From positions 1 through 6,725 of the forward strand of contig LNEX01000561.1 in NCBI GenBank assembly GCA_001464165.1: DNA of 6,725 nt, given 5' to 3'. Positions 1 through 5,109 of this stretch are shown in pieces. Position numbers and translations under genes: made by a program. This DNA comes from a bacterium Ga0077546 (lineage in GTDB: Bacteria; Cyanobacteriota; Vampirovibrionia; Obscuribacterales; Obscuribacteraceae). The number at the start of each line of letters is the position of its first letter. The first letter of the stretch is position 1. Under the pieces are notes generated by a model. The model was not told where the DNA came from. It searched no databases and saw only the letters and a program-made list of their open reading frames with translations.

Positions 1-109
1 CACTATTACCACTGCCACTATCGCCAGAAAAATTCTTGATGGCCGCCACTGAGGATAGGCCGAGTGCAAACAAGCCAGCGGCAACCATGTAGCGCATTTT
101 GTCTTTCAT
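1..109 (-). CDS. Start of a membrane-anchored or exported protein, cut by the window edge
   Basis: Only the first 36 codons are present; the gene continues beyond base 1. The start reads MKDKMRYMVAAGLFALGLSS, a short basic N-terminus followed by a hydrophobic segment at about residues 8-25, then Ser/Gly-rich sequence (GDSGSGNS). This fits a signal peptide or N-terminal membrane anchor; there is no lipobox Cys in the visible part. An in-frame ATG two codons upstream (113-115) is an alternative start. The ATG at 107-109 is preferred because a GAG sits 8 nt before it. The gene begins 8-14 nt after the stop of the XpaC-like gene, so the two are almost certainly cotranscribed. The function cannot be read from this fragment. 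By family context it might be another VWA or envelope protein of the same module, but nothing visible proves that. Confidence 0.7.
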   Translation of the reverse strand, partial: MKDKMRYMVAAGLFALGLSSVAAIKNFSGDSGSGNS

Positions 110-123
110 GATCATTGCTCGTT

Positions 124-732
124 TTAAAGTTCGATGTTAGGAAAGCTCATGCCACCCATACTGCCAGCAAGAAACTGAGCAACGTCGTTGACGTGCAGAT
201 TCTCGTAAAGATTGGTCAGTTGGCTTTTGATATCTGGCAGTGTATTGCGCTCAGCCGAGGCAATGAAATCTTTGGCTGATTCGATATCACGATCGACCAA
301 GAGCAGGTAGCGCGACAGCCAGCTGTCGATGGGCACCAGGTACTGATTCAAAAAAGGTTCGGCGGCTTGGAACTTATTGCTGTCACTTTCGATGGCAATA
401 AGAATGCGAGAGGCCTCAGCTGCGATGTCACGAACCAGACCGATAGCAACTGTTCGTTGTTCGGGAATCTTTGCTGCATGGCCTTGCAGCGATCTGATTT
501 TGAGGCGAGCAGCAGCAATTGCTGCCTCTTCTTTTTCATTAGGTGTGGTGCGCTCAGCCAGGCTTGTGCCCGGAAAGAGCAGCATTACCCCAGCGCCCAG
601 CAAGACTGCTGGCAAAAGGCTAACGGCAATCGGCATTTGCAGGATGAAAACACAAGCCGAGATGCTTGTTACGGCTACACCACCAGCGGTGAGACCAGCT
701 ACCACATCTCCGTTGTTACCAAGTTTGGACAT
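124..732 (-). CDS. XpaC-like membrane protein (5-bromo-4-chloroindolyl phosphate hydrolysis family)
   Basis: A 202-residue protein with two adjacent hydrophobic segments at about residues 10-31 and 34-54, then a soluble, mostly helical C-terminal part rich in Ala, Glu, Arg and Lys. The length, the double membrane hairpin at the N-terminus and the core around residues 107-133 (ASRIL, then FQAAEPFLNQYL) resemble Bacillus XpaC, where a similar F-x-x-A-E-x-F-x-x-x-Y/L pattern follows a helical region; a later LPDIKSQL and ND pair (182-183) also fits. Despite the family name, the enzymatic activity is not established. XpaC genes usually sit next to telA. The start is well supported: GGAGA lies 5 nt before the ATG. 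It lies 44 bp downstream of the VWA lipoprotein gene and 8-14 bp upstream of the next gene, which indicates an operon. The assignment rests on remembered family features, not a search. Confidence 0.68.
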   Translation of the reverse strand: MSKLGNNGDVVAGLTAGGVAVTSISACVFILQMPIAVSLLPAVLLGAGVMLLFPGTSLAERTTPNEKEEAAIAAARLKIRSLQGHAAKIPEQRTVAIGLVRDIAAEASRILIAIESDSNKFQAAEPFLNQYLVPIDSWLSRYLLLVDRDIESAKDFIASAERNTLPDIKSQLTNLYENLHVNDVAQFLAGSMGGMSFPNIEL

Positions 733-776
733 TTGTCTCTCCGATAGAGAATTGCGAAAAAGTAGAGCCTGGTAGC

Positions 777-2405
777 TCAGTTGTAGCCTTTGGCTTGGCG
801 GAAGGCTTTGATCAGGTCGTTCTTACCATCAAAGACTTTGCCCGAGCTGAACAGCGCCATGTTGTTCAACTGAGTGGGGTCAGCGTCGCCGAACATAATC
901 GAGTAGACCGGCACGCCGGTGAGCTTTGCGGTTTTAGCGTTCTGCTCATAGGCGTCGAAGCTGCCTTCCGACTGACCGTCGGTCATCAAGATGATGGCAG
1001 TCGAGTACTTCTCGTGGTCGTATTTGCGGATTTCTTGCAGGGCGGCAGAGGCAGGCGTGTAGAAGTCTGTTGCGCCGCCGGCGTCTTGTGAGTTAACCCA
1101 CGACCAGAGGTCGTTCAGTGCGGTGGGGTTGTTACCTTTTACGGTCTTGATGCCGCGCATGTTGTCATCGAAAGGAATGACTATGGTGATGTCATCCGGC
1201 GACGACTGAAGCATGTATTTTTCGGACAGCGATTGGTCGAGCATCACGCGCATGCTACTCTTCAGATCTTCCAGCGGCCTGCCGTCCATTGAACCCGAAT
1301 AGTCGAGCACATAGACAGTCAAGCTGGGCTTGCGCAGTGTTGTCTGGTAGAGGGTGAGAGCCTTCTGAATCACCTCTGCCGAAGGCATGTTGATAGGGCT
1401 GAGCACGCGGCTTACGTCGAAGCCGAGAGCAGGGTTGAAGGCAGGCGCAGCCTTCGGGTCGAGGTTGATGCCGAGGCCCGCGCGACGACCCGAGGCGATC
1501 AACTGCTTTTGCACATCAGCCGAAGTCATGAAGTCCTGAATCTTGCGGAAAATCTCTTCTTTAGCGCTGTCGCCTTTGTTGACATAAGCCAGGGGGGCGT
1601 CAGCGATGGCCAGACCATCAACCGGGTAGACAGCGAAGAGGGGCTCTTTGCCCTGCTGCACCAGCTTCTGGTTGGCTTCGATCAGCATCGACTCATAGTT
1701 GAACATGGCGTCGAAGTAATCGTATTTATCGATGAAGAGGTCCTTGAGCCAACCGGAGCTGCCAGCAGTGCGATTGACGCCCTTGAGGATGCTCTTCACT
1801 TTGGCCACTACGGCAGGTTTGGCCAGGTCAGCTTCAGAGAGCATATCGGGGCTGCCAGCAAAGGCATATAGAAAGCCGAAATAGCTCGCCGCTCCAGAGT
1901 TGCTTTGGGTGGCCGATGTCATCATGAAGCGCAGCTTGCCCGACTGAGAAGCCTGGAGGATGTCGTTGACCTTGACGTTGCCCTTGGTCCAGCCAAGAGC
2001 CTCGGCCACTGATTTCTTCACACCAAGCACCACCGGCGTGCGGTAGATACTTTCGCTGTTCTTCACGACTTTGTGCTGATCACCGAGGCTAAGCCACAAG
2101 CTGTCGGCCGGCATCACAGCATCACACTTTGATGACTTTCCGTTTTCCAGTTCGAGCATAATGTCGACTGAACCCATGTATTCAACCCTGAGAGTAGAGC
2201 CAGCGTTGCGAGCACCCTGTTTCAAAATTGGTTCGAGAGATCTGTGCTCAGAGCCAGCGCAAAGAACAATATCAGCTTGATCGTTGTCTTGAGGACTGGC
2301 TCCAGTAACGCCTGTATTGGTGGTGGATGAGGCGCAGCCGGTAATTGTCAGCATTAGGGCGGCGCTCAGAGCTGCACTCAGAGATGTGATAGTGCGGTTT
2401 TTCAT
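777..2405 (-). CDS. Lipoprotein with substrate-binding domain fused to a VWA domain
   Basis: A 542-residue exported lipoprotein. Residues 1-24 form a lipoprotein signal peptide: basic start, hydrophobic stretch, lipobox ITGC with Cys24 as the lipidated residue. Residues about 45-320 look like a type II periplasmic binding protein (SBP_bac_11-like): an opening IVLCAGSEH strand and turn, a central MMTSATQSNSG segment at about 161-171 typical of the ligand loop, and Y-P-V-D-G at 260-264. Residues about 360-540 are a VWA domain: strand TVYVLDYSGSM gives the MIDAS D368-x-S370-x-S372, T446 lies in GGATD, and D476 in LMTDGQ, so the metal site is complete. Such proteins bind a ligand through metal-dependent adhesion in the envelope; the ligand is unknown. 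It is the first gene of the run and is followed by the XpaC-like gene. There is no clear SD before this ATG. The domain reading is firm; the biological role is inference. Confidence 0.88.
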   Translation of the reverse strand: MKNRTITSLSAALSAALMLTITGCASSTTNTGVTGASPQDNDQADIVLCAGSEHRSLEPILKQGARNAGSTLRVEYMGSVDIMLELENGKSSKCDAVMPADSLWLSLGDQHKVVKNSESIYRTPVVLGVKKSVAEALGWTKGNVKVNDILQASQSGKLRFMMTSATQSNSGAASYFGFLYAFAGSPDMLSEADLAKPAVVAKVKSILKGVNRTAGSSGWLKDLFIDKYDYFDAMFNYESMLIEANQKLVQQGKEPLFAVYPVDGLAIADAPLAYVNKGDSAKEEIFRKIQDFMTSADVQKQLIASGRRAGLGINLDPKAAPAFNPALGFDVSRVLSPINMPSAEVIQKALTLYQTTLRKPSLTVYVLDYSGSMDGRPLEDLKSSMRVMLDQSLSEKYMLQSSPDDITIVIPFDDNMRGIKTVKGNNPTALNDLWSWVNSQDAGGATDFYTPASAALQEIRKYDHEKYSTAIILMTDGQSEGSFDAYEQNAKTAKLTGVPVYSIMFGDADPTQLNNMALFSSGKVFDGKNDLIKAFRQAKGYN

Positions 2406-2433
2406 GTTTCGGTTTCAGTTAGGTTTGATTCGT

Positions 2434-2450
2434 TGCATCAAACTGATGCA
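2434..2450. promoter_or_regulatory. Perfect 7-bp inverted repeat, possible operator
   Basis: TGCATCA and TGATGCA are exact reverse complements separated by AAC. The repeat lies 29 nt upstream of the start codon of the VWA lipoprotein gene. On the minus strand a GGAACTT (complement of 2455-2461), similar to the -35 element of extracytoplasmic-function sigma factors, lies just upstream of it, but no matching -10 element is clear. The symmetry fits a dimeric repressor site in the promoter, or a small hairpin in the 5' leader of the mRNA. Confidence 0.4.
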
Positions 2451-2807
2451 CTAAAAGTTCCGGAAAGAGGAAAACTAGATTGTCTGTGCGGAATGTATCT
2501 TGGTTTTTAAAGTAATGAGATGAACAACTTAAGACTCACATCTAATTGCCTCTGGTTGCAAAGTAGAAAGCTTTTAAATTTGCACTGGAATACTTCTGTT
2601 GCACTATTTCGCTTTGAGGCAAGAGCTAGAAATAGTCTTGGTTTCAAGCTTTAGATAGTAGGGAGTTATGATTTTCAATGAGCGAGCTTTAAGTCTCAAG
2701 CATGGCTTTTTCCATCATGGCAGATGCGACTAGGCTGCCTGGCATTATCTATTCTGGGTTTGCCTGTCATCGTGACTAACTGAAATTTTGTTTTTGAATT
2801 TTGTTTT
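2451..2807. other. Gene-poor spacer upstream of the divergent groups
   Basis: No convincing gene on either strand. The one plus-strand candidate, ATG at 2668, has 21 codons and a GGGAG only 2 nt before it, so it is not called. The stretch is A/T-rich in parts, notably the T-rich run 2787-2808 leading into the first copy of the 20-nt repeat. It should contain the promoter of the minus-strand run, but no good -35/-10 pair stands out. It also holds one copy of the exact 15-nt duplication at 2564-2578. Confidence 0.6.
2564..2578 (+). repeat. Exact 15-nt repeat, copy 1
   Basis: TAGAAAGCTTTTAAA occurs here and again, identical, at 3226-3240. It has the small palindrome AAAGCTTT at its core. The second copy lies immediately before the SD of a small membrane protein gene; this copy has no gene downstream. 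An exact 15-mer twice within 700 bases is unlikely by chance in a window this size, but the sequence is A/T-rich and may simply mark a past duplication. Confidence 0.6.
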
Positions 2808-2842
2808 TAGTCATAGAACCGTCACAATTGCTTGTTTAAACT
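2808..2842 (+). promoter_or_regulatory. Copy A of a dispersed promoter-like repeat
   Basis: TAGTCATAGAACCGTCACAA (2808-2827) followed, 9 nt after GTCAC, by TTTAAACT (2835-2842). Related sequences with the same internal spacing occur at 3131, 4203 and 4559. It is preceded by a T-rich tract. Read as a promoter, TAGAAC and TAAACT sit 17 nt apart as poor matches to sigma-70 boxes, and transcription would begin near 2849, just before the hairpin-rich segment that ends in a terminator. The role as promoter is inferred; the repetition is seen directly. Confidence 0.5.
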
Positions 2843-2844
2843 AA

Positions 2845-2950
2845 AGGAGTTAAAGGTTGATGTTGCTAGTTGGCTTAGCAAACAAACAACCGATTCAAAG
2901 GTTATCCGGGGGGATAAGTAGGGGAAGCGACCCAGTGGGTCGCTTTTTCT
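2845..2950 (+). ncRNA. Candidate small RNA or attenuated leader with three hairpins
   Basis: Three successive perfect hairpins lie between the repeat copy A and a run of T: TTGCTA (2863-2868) with TAGCAA (2876-2881), loop of 7; TTATCC (2902-2907) with GGATAA (2912-2917), loop GGGG; and the 9-bp terminator stem at 2925-2945. The unit would give a transcript of about 100 nt. It does not match a small RNA or riboswitch class that I recognise. A 32-codon reading frame (ATG 2860 to TAA 2956-2958, product starting MLLVGLANKQ) runs through all three hairpins, with GGAG 10 nt before it. That frame could be chance, or a leader peptide whose translation would disrupt the terminator. Confidence 0.42.
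2925..2950 (+). terminator. Strong rho-independent terminator
   Basis: AAGCGACCC (2925-2933) pairs perfectly with GGGTCGCTT (2937-2945) around a 3-nt loop, followed by TTT (2946-2948) and a further T-rich tail to about 2955. The T-tract lies on the plus-strand side only, so it stops rightward transcription. No protein gene convincingly ends just before it, which is why a short noncoding transcript is proposed. Confidence 0.85.
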
Positions 2951-2955
2951 TTCTT

Positions 2956-3225
2956 TAATCTGTGGGCAGTTCTTTTAGAGTAACAATAGGCAGGGCGCTG
3001 CTGAAAAATTACTTGGTAGATTGTGGTAGCGCCACCTCTGGTGCCAAGCTGCCCAAGGTGTTATTCCAGCTAGGCCTCTTCTCGCAACCAGCTCTGGGTC
3101 TATCTCTCACCTTTGAAAAGTCTTTTGTGCTAGCAATGGATCCGTCACAAAATCATTGCCAAACTGAATGTAATAAAGGAAGCGGAACCAATCAATTAAT
3201 CAGGCGGTTGCTCTCTATCTCAGAC
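2956..3225. other. Spacer with an unlikely 88-codon open frame
   Basis: A plus-strand frame is open from GTG 2962 to 3228. It is not called as a gene: it starts within 15 nt of a terminator, has no SD, its predicted product shows no recognisable domain, and it contains repeat copy B at 3131-3150. Possible pairing of GGCGCT (2994-2999) with AGCGCC (3028-3033) is noted, without a known structure. The segment may be the 5' leader of the gene at 3254 or the remnant of a lost gene. Confidence 0.5.
3131..3165 (+). promoter_or_regulatory. Copy B of the dispersed promoter-like repeat
   Basis: TAGCAATGGATCCGTCACAA matches copy A at 16 of 20 positions. Nine nt after GTCAC comes GCCAAACT, the weakest of the four octamers. 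If it is a promoter, it would drive the small membrane protein gene at 3254 with a leader of about 80 nt. Confidence 0.42.
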
Positions 3226-3240
3226 TAGAAAGCTTTTAAA
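3226..3240 (+). repeat. Exact 15-nt repeat, copy 2
   Basis: Identical to 2564-2578. It ends directly at the AAGGA ribosome binding site (3241-3245) of the next gene, so it would lie in that gene's untranslated leader. Confidence 0.6.
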
Positions 3241-3253
3241 AAGGACCACTACG

Positions 3254-3403
3254 ATGGATGAATCTTTAGACATCATCTTCCTCTCAGTAGCCGTACTCAG
3301 TTTCATCAGCTTGCTCGCAATACCTGTACATCAAGTAAGACGTGGATTTTGCAGCCGAAGGAAATTTGTCGAAAGTGACTATTGGGGGAGTTATCACCCG
3401 TAG
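3254..3403 (+). CDS. Small single-span membrane protein (49 residues), paralogue of the one at 4261
   Basis: The product begins MDESLDIIFLSVAVLSFISL, giving a hydrophobic helix at about residues 6-24, then a basic segment (QVRRGFCSRRK, about residues 27-37) that by the positive-inside rule would lie in the cytoplasm, and a short tail ending GSYHP. The start is supported by AAGGA with 8 nt spacing. The N-terminus matches the protein at 4261 (MDQSFDIF), and the first 24 bases of the two genes agree at 20 positions, which supports both as real and related. The C-terminal tails do not align. No function is recognised; small membrane proteins of this type may modulate larger membrane complexes or act as toxins, but nothing here decides. 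It is 45 bp upstream of the next gene. Confidence 0.62.
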   Translation: MDESLDIIFLSVAVLSFISLLAIPVHQVRRGFCSRRKFVESDYWGSYHP

Positions 3404-3448
3404 CCGTTTGCCTAAAACAGAAAGAACAATTTTTTCGGAGTGCTATCG

Positions 3449-3775
3449 ATGGAAAAATCAGACTCACAAATTGCCAAAGACGTGGCTGGCCATTTGCTAG
3501 ATGGCAAGGCTTGCAAGCTTATTGACGAAGTCGGCAGCATGCCTGTAGAGCAACAGCTTGCCGTGCTAAAGCAAGCAACTGCATTCGCTAATTCAGAATT
3601 AGGAAGAGAAAAATTCAACGTCACAAAATCAGCTTATCGAGACGGTTTGTGGTGGGGTGACACTATTGATGTTACTGTCAATCAATCAAATTTTTTATTC
3701 TTCTCTTCTGAGATTTTCGGATCAAGTCACAAACTAGATCCTGCTCGAATAACCAACAAATGTTCTGAAAAATAG
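3449..3775 (+). CDS. Unrecognised 108-residue protein
   Basis: The product begins MEKSDSQIAKDVAGHLLDGK. I recognise no family. Residues about 8-55 look helical and amphipathic (ending LAVLKQATAFANSELG); the rest, with GLWWGDTIDVTV and FLFFSSEIF, looks like beta strands. There is no signal peptide or membrane span, so it is probably cytoplasmic. The ATG at 3449 is chosen because GGAG (3437-3440) lies 8 nt before it; the GTG at 3440 overlaps that SD and is unlikely. It is 45 bp after the small membrane protein gene and 33 bp before the next gene, which suggests a common transcript. The abrupt end after the aromatic strand region could mean truncation relative to a longer relative. Confidence 0.65.
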   Translation: MEKSDSQIAKDVAGHLLDGKACKLIDEVGSMPVEQQLAVLKQATAFANSELGREKFNVTKSAYRDGLWWGDTIDVTVNQSNFLFFSSEIFGSSHKLDPARITNKCSEK

Positions 3776-3808
3776 GCGTTGAATAATCACACTTTCTGGA
3801 GTCACATA

Positions 3809-4162
3809 ATGCTCGTAGATAAATTCCAAGCTCTTGCTGTCGCCAACAACTTCGATAATAAGACAGACAGACCAGCTGCAGCGCCTCCTGCTAGCAACAG
3901 TAGTGCCGCTATTAACTATGCTATTGAGACCGCTAACTCAGCAGTTAAGCTTCTCCGCACATATCCAAAACCATACTCAGATAAATCTATCTTCAAAGTT
4001 CAGTGCTATCTCAACGTGCATTGCCCCAAAGACTTTGTCTCAATTGCGATACGCATCTTCAACGAAAGCTGTGGTGATTGCGTGGTGGCAGAGCAAAATA
4101 ATAACTATCAAGATCCCATTCGCCTTAGACCGGTGTCTACAGAGACAGACGATCACTTTTAG
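3809..4162 (+). CDS. Unrecognised 117-residue protein with Ala/Pro/Ser linker
   Basis: The product begins MLVDKFQALAVANNFDNKTD, followed by a low-complexity PAAAPPASNSSAA stretch at about residues 22-34, then a helical segment and a more conserved-looking core (KSIFKVQCYLNVHCPKDF, about residues 59-76) with four Cys in total: two there and two in NESCGDCV (86-93). The two Cys pairs could bind a metal or form disulphides; no family is recognised. CTGGAG (3796-3801) lies 7 nt before this ATG, which makes it better than the upstream TTG at 3779. There is no signal peptide. It follows the 108-residue protein gene by 33 bp and is probably cotranscribed. Another frame is open across much of the same stretch but lacks an SD. 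Confidence 0.62.
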   Translation: MLVDKFQALAVANNFDNKTDRPAAAPPASNSSAAINYAIETANSAVKLLRTYPKPYSDKSIFKVQCYLNVHCPKDFVSIAIRIFNESCGDCVVAEQNNNYQDPIRLRPVSTETDDHF

Positions 4163-4202
4163 ACGCTCTGAGCCGCGAACTAGGCTAGGCGACTTCTTTC
4201 GA

Positions 4203-4237
4203 TAGCAATTAAGGCATCACATTAAACACTTTAACTG
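4203..4237 (+). promoter_or_regulatory. Copy D of the dispersed promoter-like repeat
   Basis: TAGCAATTAAGGCATCACAT is the most divergent copy (14 of 20 against copy B), but it keeps TAGCAAT and TCACA. Nine nt after ATCAC comes TTTAACTG, close to TTTAAACT of copy A. It sits 24 nt upstream of the start codon at 4261, so transcription would begin almost at the SD, as it would for copy A. Confidence 0.4.
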
Positions 4238-4260
4238 CAGTAAAGCTGGAGGGTTCGTCT

Positions 4261-4509
4261 ATGGATCAATCTTTCGATATCTTCGTCACGTGCACAGTAA
4301 TGCTTGGTTTTTCGATTGTGGTGCTCTTATATACTAAGCGCTCATCAGTAACTGGAGCCATTATTTCACCCGAGCGATTGAACGAAAATCGATACCAAAG
4401 TCGCAAACGCCGGGACGCGGGCCGAAACAAAGATCTAACATTCAGCTTGCCACCACTTTCGTGTGACCATGAAGAGCGCGAATATTATTCAGCTCGTGGA
4501 AGACAATAA
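4261..4509 (+). CDS. Small single-span membrane protein (82 residues) with basic tail
   Basis: The product begins MDQSFDIFVTCTVMLGFSIV; residues about 6-24 form one hydrophobic helix, followed by a long hydrophilic tail rich in Arg and Lys (QSRKRRDAGRNK at about 46-57), then an acidic, Tyr-containing end. The charge pattern predicts the tail on the cytoplasmic side. The start has a near-ideal SD, GGAGG with 8 nt spacing. The MD(E/Q)S(L/F)DI start and the following helix are shared with the 49-residue protein at 3254, so the two are paralogues with different tails. No known family is recognised. It is 98 bp after the previous gene, and repeat copy D lies in that gap, so it may have its own promoter. 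Confidence 0.7.
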   Translation: MDQSFDIFVTCTVMLGFSIVVLLYTKRSSVTGAIISPERLNENRYQSRKRRDAGRNKDLTFSLPPLSCDHEEREYYSARGRQ

Positions 4510-4531
4510 GCACTCAAGCATAAACTTGCCA

Positions 4532-4559
4532 TAAACAATACTTGCCGTTTACTTTTTTT
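4532..4559 (+). terminator. Weak possible terminator after the 82-residue membrane protein
   Basis: TAAAC (4532-4536) can pair with GTTTA (4547-4551), followed by C and seven T (4553-4559). The stem is only 5 bp and A/T-rich, so termination would be weak. The T-run overlaps the start of repeat copy C, and T-rich sequence precedes every copy, so the tract may belong to the repeat instead. Confidence 0.3.
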
Positions 4560-4593
4560 AGCTATGGAACTGTCACGAGCGTGAGGTTAAGTT
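4559..4593 (+). promoter_or_regulatory. Copy C of the dispersed promoter-like repeat
   Basis: TAGCTATGGAACTGTCACGA; including the preceding T-run it matches copy A at 18 of 22 positions. Nine nt after GTCAC comes GTTAAGTT. TGGAAC and TAAGTT are 17 nt apart, compatible with a sigma-70 spacing though the boxes are poor. It would drive the gene at 4686 with a leader of about 85 nt. Confidence 0.48.
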
Positions 4594-4685
4594 AGACTGA
4601 GCCGCAATTTCAAGAATGCAGCTCCGGACTCTAATTTCTCATTTGAATAGCAAAGCATTTACGAAGCTCTAAGAGGAATGATTTG

Positions 4686-5060
4686 ATGAAAGATGTATGC
4701 TGTCAGTTTCACGCAAATTTCGTCGTAGGAAGTGCACAGATAAGCGACCATAGCACTGAATGGTACAGCAGCGGCAGCCTTGCAGCTTTCAACGGTCGAG
4801 TAATTTTCTTCAACAGCCTTGGTGATTCTTGCTGGGAGTATGGCATCGTGCATTTTAGAGGCGACGAAACAGTTGTAAAGATTGCCGTCAAATTTGCCGG
4901 AGCAGACGAACGCACTCATGCAGCTATTTATCCTTTTCACTATCAAGCACAGCCTGGTTTCATTTTTCGCGCAGCATCGTTGGCAGAGTACAAAGATCTA
5001 TGTTTCTCTTACGAAGACTTCTCTGCTGACCAGAGAAACTGGCAAATAGATTGTATCTAG
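4686..5060 (+). CDS. Unrecognised 124-residue protein, probably beta-rich
   Basis: The product begins MKDVCCQFHANFVVGSAQIS. Alternating hydrophobic and polar residues in several stretches (SLAAFNGRVIFF, ETVVKIAVKFAG, PGFIFRAAS) suggest a small beta-sheet domain; no family is recognised. It has five Cys (residues 5, 6, one near 49, one near 106, one near 123) and no signal peptide or membrane helix. GAGGA (4673-4677) lies 8 nt before the ATG, and a TTG directly before it is a less likely start. It follows a 176-bp gap holding repeat copy C and lies 49 bp before the metallopeptidase-like gene, so it may be cotranscribed with it. A partner or cognate regulator role next to a putative protease is possible but not shown. 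Confidence 0.66.
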   Translation: MKDVCCQFHANFVVGSAQISDHSTEWYSSGSLAAFNGRVIFFNSLGDSCWEYGIVHFRGDETVVKIAVKFAGADERTHAAIYPFHYQAQPGFIFRAASLAEYKDLCFSYEDFSADQRNWQIDCI

Positions 5061-5109
5061 ACGCTCGAAAATCCAGTCACGAAGATGTTTCAATAGTTGG
5101 ACTAAACAT

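Noticed and set aside
795..1871. Long plus-strand open frames opposite the VWA lipoprotein gene
   Set aside because: They are antisense shadows of a GC-richer gene with clear domains, and their products match nothing.
2624..2637. GAGCTAGAAATAG, resembling the artificial tetraloop region of Cas9 guide RNA scaffolds
   Set aside because: The match is about 13 bases with no flanking scaffold, no CRISPR repeats and no cas gene; coincidence.
2668..2733. A 21-codon plus-strand frame in the spacer
   Set aside because: GGGAG is only 2 nt before the ATG, and the frame is too short to support without homologues.
2962..3228. An 88-codon plus-strand open frame starting with GTG
   Set aside because: It starts directly after a terminator, has no SD, gives no recognisable protein and contains repeat copy B.
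3834..4205. A second frame overlapping the 117-residue protein gene
   Set aside because: There is no SD before its start, while the frame chosen has CTGGAG at good spacing.
4160..5066. TAGACGCTC after two different stop codons (4160-4168 and 5058-5066)
   Set aside because: Nine bases including the stop codon is too short to separate from chance, and the flanks differ.
5078..5095. A possible fifth copy of the dispersed repeat before the metallopeptidase gene (AGTCACGA)
   Set aside because: Only GTCACGA is shared; the upstream half and the octamer do not match.
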